Assembly: GCA_001819815.1 (NCBI GenBank)
Contig: MHNO01000003.1
Span: forward strand, 12,168 to 55,569
DNA from: Candidatus Ryanbacteria bacterium RIFCSPHIGHO2_02_FULL_45_17b
GTDB taxonomy: Bacteria > Patescibacteriota > Minisyncoccia > Ryanbacterales > 2-02-FULL-48-12
DNA length: 43,402 nucleotides
Reading direction: 5' to 3'
Part shown: positions 18,892 to 26,783 of the stretch, one piece after another
Numbering within the stretch: the stretch's first letter is position 1
How the letters are laid out: every line of letters starts with the position of its first letter
Program-made: the position numbers and the translations under genes
The notes under the pieces: generated by a model
What the model was told of the DNA's origin: nothing
What the model saw: the letters and a program-made list of their open reading frames with translations, nothing else
Databases searched by the model: none

Positions 18892-20691
18892 TTAGATTTC
18901 CCCGTATAATTTTTTTGCTTCTTCCACAAGTGCTTTTATAATCCGAAATCCGCCTTTCCAAAATTCTTTCGCGGATAAATCAATACCAAACGGCTCTACC
19001 AGTTCTTCCGGGGTTTTGGTGCCGCCTGTTTCTAACATAGCAAGATATTGTTCGGCAAAACGAGCTTTTGTATCCGTTTTTTTATACATGTCATACCATG
19101 AAAGCGTAAGGAGTTCGCCAAACGTATATGCGTACACGTAAAAGGGAGTATGAAGAAAATGCGGAATATAACTCCACCATATGCGGTAGTTTTCGGTAAG
19201 CGTAACGGAGGTACCAAACATTTCGCGCTGACGGGCTATCCACAATTCACTTATACGTTCCGGTTTCAATTCTCCTTCACTTCGGCGCGCCGCGTGAAAA
19301 TCTTGCTCAAACTTGTACATGGCATGCTGGCGGAATACCGTAGCGAATATCTCTTCTATCATGCCCATCAACAGCGCCAAAAGTTCTTTGCCCTTCATAG
19401 TATTTCGCAGACTTTCAAATACCAACATTTCTCCAAAGACACTGGCAGTCTCGGCAATAGTAAGCGGCGTATCAAAATTAAGAAGTGTTTGTTTGCGCAT
19501 GAGCGACCCATGTACGCCATGCCCCAGCTCGTGAGCAAGCGTAAGAACGCTTTTTGTGTTTCCTTGATAATTCAGGAACACAACTGGATGCAAGTCGGGC
19601 GTGCCATATGAACAAAACGCTCCGCCACGCTTGCCGTGTTTTGTCTCGGCGTCTATCCATTGTTTTTCAAAAAATTCATTCGCGCATTCTCGCATGCGTG
19701 GTGAAAATATGCCATAAGCCTCAAGCACCATGTTTTCTGCTTTTTGAAATGTATATGTCTGTTCTGTTTCCAACACGGGCGCGTAGCGATCATAATCAAA
19801 GAGTTCATTTAGTCCCAGCACTTTCCGTTTTAGATTATAGTAATCGCTTACAAGCTCAACGTGTTCGCTTACTACTTCGCTCATAGTATTAACCGCTTCC
19901 TGCGTAACTTCATTCGCGAGATGCCGGGATGCTTCGGGTGTTTCAAATTTTTGATACCTATCGCGGATGCGCTTATCTTCTCCCAGCACATTGAAAATAT
20001 ATGTGAGCCGGCGCAGATCTTCCCGCAAACCCCCGGTAAGCGCCTCTGCTCCGGCTTTACGCGTATCCCGATCTCTGTTCTGTAATAAGTTCAATACTTT
20101 TTCTTCCGGCCATTCTTCTTTGATCTGACCGAGAGAAACAGAAAACTTTTTTTGCGACAGCTCTTCGTCAAACAACCGCGTAAATGCATTATTGCCGGTC
20201 AAAGAAAGATCAACAAATATCTGTTCTTCGCGTTCGGATAACCTGTGGGGTTTTGTTTTAAGAAGATTCAGTATAAAATGCCGGTAATGGGAAAGCTCTT
20301 CCGCATGTGCCAGTTTTTGAAGTCCTTCTTCCGACAACTGCAACAACTCAAGTTCAAAAAATATGATCTGATTATAGATCTCTGCGTAGAGAGCTTGTGT
20401 TTTTTGTTCAAGCGCTCCATGATCGGTATCCACGCTGTCTACTGCTTTGAGTAGCGAGGCAAAATGGAGCGGTTTTATTCCCTCCTGAAAAATCATTTCA
20501 TATTCTTGAAACGCGGAAAAAACATTCGCCGGCGCAGAATCGTTTGTTATAGCGCCGCGCCATTTCCGCTCAAATGCTTCCGCATGCTTTTTTGCCTCTG
20601 CAAGAGTAGCTAAAACGCGCGGATCATTCTTGCCGCTGAAATAGGCGGACAAATCCCAGGAGGGTACTATTCCAAAATTATGCGTTTCCAT
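18892..20691 (-). CDS. pepF: Oligoendopeptidase F-type zinc peptidase (M3 family)
   Basis: Cytoplasmic metallopeptidase that cleaves short peptides. The 599-aa product starts METHNFGIVPSWDLSAYF, as PepF proteins do (WDLS motif), and has the zinc-binding motif HELGHGVHG at about residue 385, with the third ligand expected in the following ETASVFGEML segment. The C-terminal part contains FGTSVTLTENYRIWWSYIPHFLHTPFYVYAY, typical for the family. A Shine-Dalgarno AGAAGGAGAA lies just before the start. It follows xseB by 17 nt on the same strand. No signal peptide, so it probably completes degradation of imported or internal peptides. Confidence 0.93.
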   Translation of the reverse strand: METHNFGIVPSWDLSAYFSGKNDPRVLATLAEAKKHAEAFERKWRGAITNDSAPANVFSAFQEYEMIFQEGIKPLHFASLLKAVDSVDTDHGALEQKTQALYAEIYNQIIFFELELLQLSEEGLQKLAHAEELSHYRHFILNLLKTKPHRLSEREEQIFVDLSLTGNNAFTRLFDEELSQKKFSVSLGQIKEEWPEEKVLNLLQNRDRDTRKAGAEALTGGLREDLRRLTYIFNVLGEDKRIRDRYQKFETPEASRHLANEVTQEAVNTMSEVVSEHVELVSDYYNLKRKVLGLNELFDYDRYAPVLETEQTYTFQKAENMVLEAYGIFSPRMRECANEFFEKQWIDAETKHGKRGGAFCSYGTPDLHPVVFLNYQGNTKSVLTLAHELGHGVHGSLMRKQTLLNFDTPLTIAETASVFGEMLVFESLRNTMKGKELLALLMGMIEEIFATVFRQHAMYKFEQDFHAARRSEGELKPERISELWIARQREMFGTSVTLTENYRIWWSYIPHFLHTPFYVYAYTFGELLTLSWYDMYKKTDTKARFAEQYLAMLETGGTKTPEELVEPFGIDLSAKEFWKGGFRIIKALVEEAKKLYGEI

Positions 20692-20708
20692 ACGAGTTCT
20701 CCTTCTTG

Positions 20709-20942
20709 TTAAACTTCGTTATCGACATACTCTTTATTGCTATCCACAGTAAGTTCTGCCTGTAATTTCTTGAATTCATTCTCCGCTTCACCCAAACGGT
20801 TACGGCAAATCTTCACCAACTCAACGCCTTCCTTAAATTTCTTGAGGCCTTCTTCCACGTCTACATCACGCGCGTTAAGTTCTTCTACAATTTTTTCAAG
20901 ACGTTTGAGAGATTGTTCGATTGTTTGTTTTTCCTGGTTCAT
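20709..20942 (-). CDS. xseB: Exodeoxyribonuclease VII small subunit
   Basis: XseB partners XseA in ExoVII, which degrades single-stranded DNA to oligonucleotides. The 77-aa product from ATG 20940-20942 (MNQEKQTIEQSLKRLEKIVEEL) has the family coiled-coil pattern LEKIVEELNARDVDVEEGLKKFKEGVELVKICRNRLGEAE (read in two parts). A longer in-frame ORF to 21008 runs into the palindromic repeat at 20962-21021 and is not family-like, so the later start is used. It lies directly downstream of xseA, separated by that repeat. Confidence 0.9.
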   Translation of the reverse strand: MNQEKQTIEQSLKRLEKIVEELNARDVDVEEGLKKFKEGVELVKICRNRLGEAENEFKKLQAELTVDSNKEYVDNEV

Positions 20943-20961
20943 AGTATTGTTTTCTTGCAAT

Positions 20962-21021
20962 ATAGCGTCTTGCGATGACGCAAATTCAACTTCATAAATT
21001 TGCGTCATCGCAAGACGCTAT
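20962..21021. repeat. Palindromic repeat, CGTCTTGCGAT family, copy 2
   Basis: Perfect 25-bp arms at 20962-20986 and 20997-21021 flank a 10-bp loop. The arm core CGTCTTGCGAT is shared with the repeat at 3611-3703. The TAG stop of xseA lies in the right arm, so the repeat forms the very end of xseA and the whole xseA-xseB gap. Confidence 0.82.
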
Positions 21022-22580
21022 GATGTGTGTTCTACTTTTGATGTAAGTGTCCCCTTGTATAATCGCACTTCTATGTGTTCTCCCACTGTAACATCTTCCG
21101 TGTTTTTTAGCACTCTGCCGGCTTTCCCATATACAATACTGTACCCGCGCCGCAACGGTGAAATAGGATCAAGCGGTGTTAATGCCGCTTCGGCAACGGC
21201 AACTCGTTTGTCTCCCAGCCGAAATCGGCGTTCTATAAACTCTCCCATGCGCTGAGCTCCCACGGAAAATGTATGCTCCATTTTTTGCATGCGCGCGCGA
21301 AGTTTGTGAGCCGTGTTTATAAACGCGTTCTCTAACACGCGAAATGCCGTAAAAATCTTTTCTAACGCCATTTCTAGATGATGCGCTCCCACAGATACGC
21401 GTGCCCGTGTTCGTTCTAAGATACGACCAGGAAGCTGTTGCATGTCTTCCTCGAGAATAGAATACGCGCGTGAAGTCTCTCGTACTATATCACCCATGTG
21501 AAGTATCAGTACATCGCTCTCTTTTTCTATTGCGCGCAGTGTTTCCTCACGGCTCCGGCGTATTGCATCAGCAACTTTGGTAGGAGTTGAAAAATCCGCA
21601 TCAGAAGAAAGTGAAGCAATCGTTACATCGCGTTCGTGGCCAATACCGGTAAGCACCGGAATACGCGAAGAGACAACCGCTTCGGCAACCCGTTCTGTGT
21701 TGAACGCTTGTAAGTTTTCAAGCCCGCCGCCGCCACGTATAAGGCACAGCACATCGGTTCGAACCCGTGCGGAGTTAAATTCGCGAAACGCCGAGACAAT
21801 AGAATCTTCAGCCCTATCTCCTTCCACGCGGACATCGCGGAGTGTAATCTCAAAACCAAAGGCACCAATGTTCTTTAGAAAATCGTTTATTGCTTCTCCT
21901 TTTTCAGATGTTATAACACCAATAGACTGAATAAGGTACGGCAAGGGGCGCTTTCTCTCAAAAGAAAAATAACCTTTGGTTTCCAGTTTTTTCTTTAGCG
22001 CCTCAAATGCTTTTTGGAGCGCGCCTGCGCCAACCGGTTCTATTTTTTCCACACGCACATTAAAGGCGCCAAATTTCGCGTATATCTCGGGCCATGCATC
22101 AATTACAACTTCCATACCATCTTCAAGATAATGGTATTCACGTTCATACTTCGAAGCCCATAAGACACATTTCATGGTTCCTTCCACCCCTGATGTATCT
22201 TTCAATGTAAAGTACACCACCGACCCGCGATGACGCATTTCACTTACTTCACCCTGAATGCGGACAGTTCCCAATTGCGAAAGTGTCATGTTTGCTGTTT
22301 CTAGAAACTCAGACACCGTAAAAACCACTCCAGAAATGGGAACCACAACTTCCGATTGTTTGGAGTTTGTGAGAACATCCAGCATTTCTGTGCCGTATTT
22401 TGCGATTTTTGTTTTCCCCCAGCCTTTTACAAGCGCCAAGTCAGCAAGCGTTGCTGGCATAGCTTTTACTGTTTCTTCCAGAGTCTTATTGCTAAACACC
22501 ATAAAAAGCTCGCAACCTTCATGGTCGGCGATTTCTTTCCGTTTTGCTTTTAATTTTTGAAGAAGTTCAACGCGAGACAT
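21018..22580 (-). CDS. xseA: Exodeoxyribonuclease VII large subunit with N-terminal HRDC domain
   Basis: XseA is the catalytic subunit of ExoVII. At 520 aa it is longer than usual because the first 70 or so residues are an HRDC-type domain: LLQKLKAKRKEIADHEG, LFMVFSNKTLEETVKAMPATLADLALVKGWGKTKIAKYG (in two parts). The OB fold follows (VSEFLETANMTLSQLGTVRIQGEVSEM, GSVVYFTLKDTSG, MKCVLWA). The catalytic domain has IGVITSEKGEAINDFL, LCLIRGGGGLENLQAFN and PVLTGIGHERDVTIASLSSDADFSTPTKVAD, and a coiled-coil region then PLDPISPLRRGYSIVY ends it. Both parts share one uninterrupted frame. HRDC domains normally assist RecQ and RNase D in binding nucleic acid, so here it may improve DNA engagement. Confidence 0.94.
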   Translation of the reverse strand: MSRVELLQKLKAKRKEIADHEGCELFMVFSNKTLEETVKAMPATLADLALVKGWGKTKIAKYGTEMLDVLTNSKQSEVVVPISGVVFTVSEFLETANMTLSQLGTVRIQGEVSEMRHRGSVVYFTLKDTSGVEGTMKCVLWASKYEREYHYLEDGMEVVIDAWPEIYAKFGAFNVRVEKIEPVGAGALQKAFEALKKKLETKGYFSFERKRPLPYLIQSIGVITSEKGEAINDFLKNIGAFGFEITLRDVRVEGDRAEDSIVSAFREFNSARVRTDVLCLIRGGGGLENLQAFNTERVAEAVVSSRIPVLTGIGHERDVTIASLSSDADFSTPTKVADAIRRSREETLRAIEKESDVLILHMGDIVRETSRAYSILEEDMQQLPGRILERTRARVSVGAHHLEMALEKIFTAFRVLENAFINTAHKLRARMQKMEHTFSVGAQRMGEFIERRFRLGDKRVAVAEAALTPLDPISPLRRGYSIVYGKAGRVLKNTEDVTVGEHIEVRLYKGTLTSKVEHTS

Positions 22581-22608
22581 AAAAAGCTTTTTTTATACTA
22601 ACACAAAT

Positions 22609-22640
22609 AAAAGAAAAAGGAGCATCTAAACAGATACTCC
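22609..22640 (-). terminator. Terminator of the small paralog pair
   Basis: On the minus strand GGAGTATCT-gttt-AGATGCTCC is followed by TTTTTCTTT. The imperfect pair is G-U only in minus-strand RNA. Confidence 0.82.
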
Positions 22641-22650
22641 ATCCCCAATA

Positions 22651-22941
22651 TTATCCCGCACGAATTCTTTTCTGAATGGGGACTTTTTCATCCACCACAG
22701 GCACGAAAGAACAAAAAACCTCATTTAAGCTTCTGCCAATTATGATACTAAAACTGCATCCGAAAATTGGCACAACAGGGTCCCTTTTTGCATCAAATAA
22801 CTGAATTTTTCCCTTGGGCAACATAACCACATGCCCCGCCTCAACCACCATCTTTTCGTTAGTTTCATATCTTATAATATAGGTACCAAACCACTCAGAG
22901 GTACCTATCGGAAACGAAACATCATGTTTATTGGTTGTCAA
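22651..22941 (-). CDS. Small orphan protein, paralog 2 of a tandem pair
   Basis: A 96-aa protein of unknown family. The start is taken as TTG at 22939-22941 because AAGGAAGGAG lies 6 nt before it; the longer ATG-started frame to 23004 runs inside the upstream gene. It shares a segment with its upstream neighbour: WFGTYIIRYETNEKMVVEAGHVVMLPKGKIQLF against WFGGYEVEWIFSDNIIVPAGVVVMLPDGTIAFY (compare in parts). The shared block looks like a small beta-rich fold with a turn at LP-G-I. There is no signal peptide. Its start overlaps the end of the upstream paralog by 14 nt, so translation is probably coupled. Confidence 0.6.
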   Translation of the reverse strand: MTTNKHDVSFPIGTSEWFGTYIIRYETNEKMVVEAGHVVMLPKGKIQLFDAKRDPVVPIFGCSFSIIIGRSLNEVFCSFVPVVDEKVPIQKRIRAG

Positions 22942-23197
22942 AACAAACTCCTTCCTTAAAATTTGGGTGTTGCCAAAAAATATTATTTTCCCCTGGAGAA
23001 ACACCCAACATTTTTATTTGTGTTATTCTCTCTCTTTCAAGAAAACAACTGTAAGCGCCATTATAGAAGGCAATAGTACCATCTGGAAGCATGACAACGA
23101 CACCTGCTGGAACGATGATGTTGTCACTAAAGATCCATTCAACCTCATACCCCCCAAACCAAATATGGGTTCCAAACTGATATTGCATCATGACCAT
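22928..23197 (-). CDS. Small orphan protein, paralog 1 of a tandem pair
   Basis: An 89-aa protein of unknown family, led by a strong Shine-Dalgarno (AAGGAGGG, 5-6 nt before ATG 23195-23197) and a good promoter. Key segments are FGTHIWFGGYEVEW, VPAGVVVMLPDGTIAFYNG and a C-terminal SPGENNIFWQHPNF. The middle block is repeated in the protein encoded directly downstream, so the pair arose by duplication. Both lie in an AT-rich patch with their own promoter and terminator, between xseA and the DsbA-like gene. Confidence 0.65.
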   Translation of the reverse strand: MVMMQYQFGTHIWFGGYEVEWIFSDNIIVPAGVVVMLPDGTIAFYNGAYSCFLERERITQIKMLGVSPGENNIFWQHPNFKEGVCFDNQ

Positions 23198-23233
23198 TGT
23201 ATTCCCTCCTTATGGGAAAATTACTTCAAAAAT

Positions 23234-23262
23234 ACTCTACCACACCTATGATAATTTTGCAA
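23234..23262 (-). promoter_or_regulatory. Promoter of the small paralog pair
   Basis: On the minus strand TTGCAA (23257-23262), a 17-bp spacer and TAGAGT (23234-23239). The start would be near 23227, leaving a leader of about 30 nt with AAGGAGGG. Confidence 0.65.
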
Positions 23263-23292
23263 CTTGTTCATCTTGATTATAAATATTGTTTT

Positions 23293-24024
23293 TTATTTCC
23301 CGAGAGCTTGTTCTATTTGAGTTTTTAGTGTTGCGTACGGCACTGCTCCGTTTACCACCTGCTTTGATCCATCTTTTGCTATGATGATGCTGAATGGCGT
23401 GCCGCGACCTCCGCTCGCGATTGCATTTTCTGCGTTCGCATCAATTACGCCATTATAATCTCCGGAAGAGACGCACGAACTAAACGCGTTTTCATCAAGA
23501 CCCATGTCCCGGGCAACTTGTGAAAAAAAACTATCACCTAACCCTTCTTCCTGTCGGCTAAACACCGCATCGATAAAACTCCAAAATGCCTGTGTTCCTC
23601 CTATCCTCGCGGCGCATTCGGATGCTGTTGCTCCCAGCCGAGCGCTTGAGTGGATTTGTTCAAGTGGAAAATGCCGATACACCCATGCAATTTTTCCATC
23701 TTTGCCATATTCGTCCATTGCTTGCTTTAGGGTCTCATGAAATCTAGCGCAAAACGGGCATTCAAGATCTGAATACTCAATTATTTTAACGGGTGCTGAT
23801 GGGTTTCCTAGCACATGATCAGTTGCCGCCAATGGCGATACCGCCTCAAGAGTCCCATTCTCTTCAGGCGGCGTTGGAACACTATCGCCCACGTTTGCTC
23901 CGAGATTGTTTCCTGGTTTAGCAAACCCGCCGTCTCCCGCATACATAACAGCGCCAGCAATTAAGATGCCAGAAATTAAAATAGATAGCGGTATAGTGTA
24001 GGGATTATGGTTCGATTCATTCAT
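23293..24024 (-). CDS. DsbA-like thiol:disulfide oxidoreductase, membrane-anchored
   Basis: The 243-aa product has an N-terminal signal anchor (about residues 12-32, IPLSILISGILIAGAVMY), so the catalytic part is outside the cell. The thioredoxin-like fold carries the active-site motif CPFC (EYSDLECPFCARFHETL), then WVYRHFPLEQIHSSAR. The cis-proline region GGRGTPFSIIIAKDG and a C-terminal VNGAVPYATLKTQIEQAL follow. This is the DsbA/BdbD/DSBA-like thioredoxin_4 pattern. A likely role is making or shuffling disulfides in exported proteins, such as the Cys-containing tail of the secreted protein encoded at 25215. No DsbB/VKOR partner is seen in the window. It ends a short run after the Nudix-TruB gene (24-nt gap). 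Confidence 0.88.
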   Translation of the reverse strand: MNESNHNPYTIPLSILISGILIAGAVMYAGDGGFAKPGNNLGANVGDSVPTPPEENGTLEAVSPLAATDHVLGNPSAPVKIIEYSDLECPFCARFHETLKQAMDEYGKDGKIAWVYRHFPLEQIHSSARLGATASECAARIGGTQAFWSFIDAVFSRQEEGLGDSFFSQVARDMGLDENAFSSCVSSGDYNGVIDANAENAIASGGRGTPFSIIIAKDGSKQVVNGAVPYATLKTQIEQALGK

Positions 24025-24048
24025 ATTATGCAGTAAAAAATAATACTA

Positions 24049-25179
24049 CTATTCTATACATTTTGCTTCTGCCTCCGCAAGGGATAGCGCGTTCTTGCTT
24101 GTCCACGAGCCTACCCGCGTGCGCACCAAGCCGGAAAGATACGCTCCCGTGCCTAAAACTGTTCCGATATCACGCGCAAGAGAACGAATATATACACCAG
24201 GACCGGTAACAACTTTCAATGTAACATGAGGCCAGTCATAGCATTCAAGAAAAATTGATTTTATCATAACCTCGCGCGGCTTCATTAAAACCTTCTCCCC
24301 TTTGCGAACGCGTTTATATGCTTCCTGACCATTTATTTTTATTGCGCTATACGATGGGGGTGTTTGTAATATGTTCCCCGTAAACTGATCAAGAATTTTT
24401 TCTATGTCCTTGCTTGTGGGAATATCATAATCCGCATGAATTGTTTTTTCTCCTTCTTCATCATCTGTAGTACTTGATATGCCAAGGGTAAGAGAAGCAT
24501 GATATTCTTTTTCTTTGGCAACTTCTTTTGCTAATTGTTTTGTGGCTTCCCGCCCTACACCAACCACCAGCACACCTTCTGCAAGAGGATCCAATGTGCC
24601 CGCGTGACCTATTTTTTTGGTATGAGCCGCGCGCCGCAAGCGGTTAAGCACTGCGTTTGAGGTAAGCCCCTTCGGTTTGTATATCGCAAAAATTTTTAAC
24701 ATGTCAGAGCCTTTAACACATACCCGTATTTCTTTTACCTCCATTTTCAAAATGGTATCCGTATCCTTGAAATGAAATACTCCTTCCACGTTTTTCCCTG
24801 CGAGAATTTTTGGCAGCCAATATTTATCATCCGGCCACATGGCCTCGTATGGAATATCAGCATGAGAAAACCACTGAGGATTTACTTCTTCTGTTTCAAC
24901 TGGTTCCCCGGTAAAAGAGTGAACACTGAACAAGCGCACTTTCAAAGGAATTTCTGTTTCTCCTATCAACGTAAGAACACCACGCTTTTTAATATTATGC
25001 GCCACGATACCTGCTTCTTCTTTAAGTTCCCGACGTGCCGCCTCTTCAATGGATTCTCCTTGTTCCACTTTGCCCCCAAACCCATTCCATCTACCCATGC
25101 CGAACCCCCGCTTTTTCATGCCAAGAAGAATGCGCTTATCATCATATACCATACAAAGCGTGAGAATTTTCTTATCCAT
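24049..25179 (-). CDS. Fusion of MTH1-type Nudix hydrolase and tRNA pseudouridine synthase TruB
   Basis: One 376-aa frame with two enzymes. Residues 1-155 are a Nudix hydrolase: LLGMKKRGFGMGRWNGFGG, Nudix box GKVEQGE...RELKEEAGI, and MWPDDKYWLP, all very close to human MTH1 (NUDT1), which cleans 8-oxo-dGTP from the nucleotide pool; the Trp and two Asp that read the base are kept. Residues 160-376 are TruB, which makes pseudouridine 55 in tRNA: VLNRLRRAAHTKKIGHAGTLDPLAEG with the catalytic Asp, TPPSYSAIKINGQEAYKRVRKGE, and GVYIRSLARDIG. No PUA domain. An ATG at 24700-24702 with AAAGG 7 nt upstream could also give TruB alone (217 aa). Start chosen at 25177-25179, with TATGTT 7 nt upstream. Confidence 0.92.
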   Translation of the reverse strand: MDKKILTLCMVYDDKRILLGMKKRGFGMGRWNGFGGKVEQGESIEEAARRELKEEAGIVAHNIKKRGVLTLIGETEIPLKVRLFSVHSFTGEPVETEEVNPQWFSHADIPYEAMWPDDKYWLPKILAGKNVEGVFHFKDTDTILKMEVKEIRVCVKGSDMLKIFAIYKPKGLTSNAVLNRLRRAAHTKKIGHAGTLDPLAEGVLVVGVGREATKQLAKEVAKEKEYHASLTLGISSTTDDEEGEKTIHADYDIPTSKDIEKILDQFTGNILQTPPSYSAIKINGQEAYKRVRKGEKVLMKPREVMIKSIFLECYDWPHVTLKVVTGPGVYIRSLARDIGTVLGTGAYLSGLVRTRVGSWTSKNALSLAEAEAKCIE

Positions 25180-25186
25180 GTACACC

Positions 25187-25208
25187 AACATAACACATGT
25201 CTTATAAT
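25187..25208. promoter_or_regulatory. Overlapping divergent leaderless promoters
   Basis: Plus strand: TATAAT at 25203-25208, 6 nt before the ATG of the peptidoglycan-binding gene (25215). Minus strand: TATGTT at 25187-25192, 7 nt before the Nudix-TruB ATG (25179). The two starts are only 35 bp apart, so transcription of the pair may interfere. Confidence 0.6.
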
Positions 25209-25214
25209 GCATAC

Positions 25215-26465
25215 ATGCGTTATGTTTTTTTCCTTGTTGTCGCTTTTTTCTTTCTGCCATTCGCCTCATATGCGGCAGAACCTTTTACCCGCGACCTTTC
25301 CTGGGGACTTCAAAACGATCCTGATGTAAAACGACTTCAAGAATACTTGCGAAAAGAAGGCTTCTATACCTACTCTGAAATAACAGGACACTATTTTTCA
25401 TCTACCCGCGCGGCAGTAGTAAAATTCCAAACAGCCCAAAACATACTACCCGCGAATGGTATAGTTGCCGGCGAAACGCGAACCCGCCTTAATCAAACAC
25501 TAAAGCCACAAACACCATCTGCGTCCGCTTCGTTTTCGCTGTTCCTGCGCGATTTGTTCTTTGGCCTTCGCGCCGACCCTGACGTAGTCCGCCTGCAGGA
25601 ATTTTTACGAAGCCTGGGATTTTTTACGTACCCCGCATCCACCGGTAACTACTTTGCTGTTACAGGAGAAGCAGTCAAGGCATACCAACTTACAAAAAAG
25701 ATTCCATCATCAGGATCACTAGACACACTTACGCGCGCCTACGTTAATTTAGATATTCTCACATCTACCACCCCTGCCGACAATTCCGCCCAAGTAGTGC
25801 CTCCGCCTAAAACAGCGACATCCACGTTCTATAAAGTTATTGACATATCAAGTTTTAGCGGCAAAAACACAAATCCATTGAGTGAACGAATTGTTCTGAC
25901 TAACCGTTCTAAATCGGAATCCATAGCAGTCACCGGATGGGAATTTGAAACATCGCTTGGCATGCGTTTTACCATTCCTTCCGCTTATAACCTCCCCGGC
26001 ATACCAGATACATCCCTTGGACCTATTACAATCGTTCCCGGCGGGCAGGTACGCATTACCATTGGCAAACAAGAGAAGTACTCCGCATTCCGCGAAAACA
26101 TCTGCACGGGATATTTTGTGGAGCAGACAAAATTTACCCCGTCCATTTCAAAGCAATGTCCGGAGACAGATTCGTTTGATCTCCTGTACCTCGGCGACAA
26201 GTGCATTGCTACTATTGATAAAGTTCCCCGGTGTACCATTCCCACAGCTACTCATTTCTTCGCGCAATCAAGCGCGTGTTCCAGTTACATGATTGAACAC
26301 ATGAGTTATGCCGGATGCGTGCGGGATCATCGCTATGACGAAGATTTTTATGAAAATCAATGGTTTGTGTGGTTGAATCGTGATACGGAAATGTTCCGCA
26401 ACATCCACGAAACGCTCACACTCCGTGATCTTGCGGGAAAATTTGTTGATAAAAGAGAGTACTGA
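25215..26465 (+). CDS. Secreted protein with two peptidoglycan-binding domains and a C-terminal lamin-tail-like region
   Basis: The 416-aa product begins with a signal peptide (MRYVFFLVVAFFFLPFASYAAEP, cleaved after about residue 17). Two peptidoglycan-binding domain 1 repeats follow, at about 20-95 (DPDVKRLQEYLRKEGFYTY, TRAAVVKFQTAQ) and 105-180 (DPDVVRLQEFLRSLGFFTYP, GEAVKAYQLTKK). After a Thr/Pro linker, residues 205-300 look like a lamin-tail or Ig-like beta domain (FSGKNTNPLSERIVLTNRSKSESIAVTGWEFE). The rest has eight or so Cys residues and ends with RDTEMFRNIHETLTLRD. It probably sits in the cell wall. Start at 25215 because TATAAT lies 6 nt before it and the signal peptide begins there. 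Confidence 0.82.
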   Translation: MRYVFFLVVAFFFLPFASYAAEPFTRDLSWGLQNDPDVKRLQEYLRKEGFYTYSEITGHYFSSTRAAVVKFQTAQNILPANGIVAGETRTRLNQTLKPQTPSASASFSLFLRDLFFGLRADPDVVRLQEFLRSLGFFTYPASTGNYFAVTGEAVKAYQLTKKIPSSGSLDTLTRAYVNLDILTSTTPADNSAQVVPPPKTATSTFYKVIDISSFSGKNTNPLSERIVLTNRSKSESIAVTGWEFETSLGMRFTIPSAYNLPGIPDTSLGPITIVPGGQVRITIGKQEKYSAFRENICTGYFVEQTKFTPSISKQCPETDSFDLLYLGDKCIATIDKVPRCTIPTATHFFAQSSACSSYMIEHMSYAGCVRDHRYDEDFYENQWFVWLNRDTEMFRNIHETLTLRDLAGKFVDKREY

Positions 26466-26466
26466 T

Positions 26467-26490
26467 GGGTTAGGCTAAAAAACCCTTTAA
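26467..26490 (+). terminator. Weak terminator after the peptidoglycan-binding gene
   Basis: GGGTT (26467-26471) pairs with AACCC (26481-26485), followed by TTT. The stem is short, so this is tentative. Confidence 0.35.
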
Positions 26491-26524
26491 AAATAAGGAA
26501 TAAATTACACATGTAGTCGGGTAC

Positions 26525-26553
26525 TTGACACGGAAACCCATATCGAGTATAAT
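26525..26553 (+). promoter_or_regulatory. Perfect consensus sigma-70 promoter of the structured RNA
   Basis: TTGACA (26525-26530), a 17-bp spacer and TATAAT (26548-26553): both hexamers match consensus exactly, the strongest promoter in the window. The transcript would start at about 26559-26561. No protein gene follows for over 750 bp on this strand. Confidence 0.92.
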
Positions 26554-26738
26554 GGGGGTAAATTCAAAAAAGGCGTCGGCCAGAGGGCCTTTTGGAGGGC
26601 TCTAACCCTCCCACCCCAGCGCGCGCCTTATGCCCTATCTTGTGATCCTCTACCTAGAAGATCACAAGACGCCGAAACGCTTGGTTTCTCGTCCTCTTCG
26701 AGGGCAAATCTAAAGAAATCAAGCTGGTAGGAGGCTAT

Positions 26739-26783
26739 ATGACCAGAGATGGTCCCGGGGTGTTTTCCACCCCTTATAGTTAA
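26739..26783 (+). CDS. Possible 14-codon ORF inside the structured RNA
   Basis: AGGAGG at 26729-26734 lies 4 nt before an ATG at 26739; the ORF MTRDGPGVFSTPYS ends at TAA 26781-26783. Two small hairpins of the RNA (26741-26754 and 26757-26773) lie wholly inside it, so translation would compete with folding. The peptide resembles nothing I know and does not end like a tmRNA tag. It may be chance, since the surrounding RNA is G-rich. Confidence 0.3.
   Translation: MTRDGPGVFSTPYS

Noticed and set aside
22931-23251. Plus-strand ORF of 106 aa
   Set aside because: It is antisense to the small paralog pair, whose duplicated protein pattern shows the coding strand.
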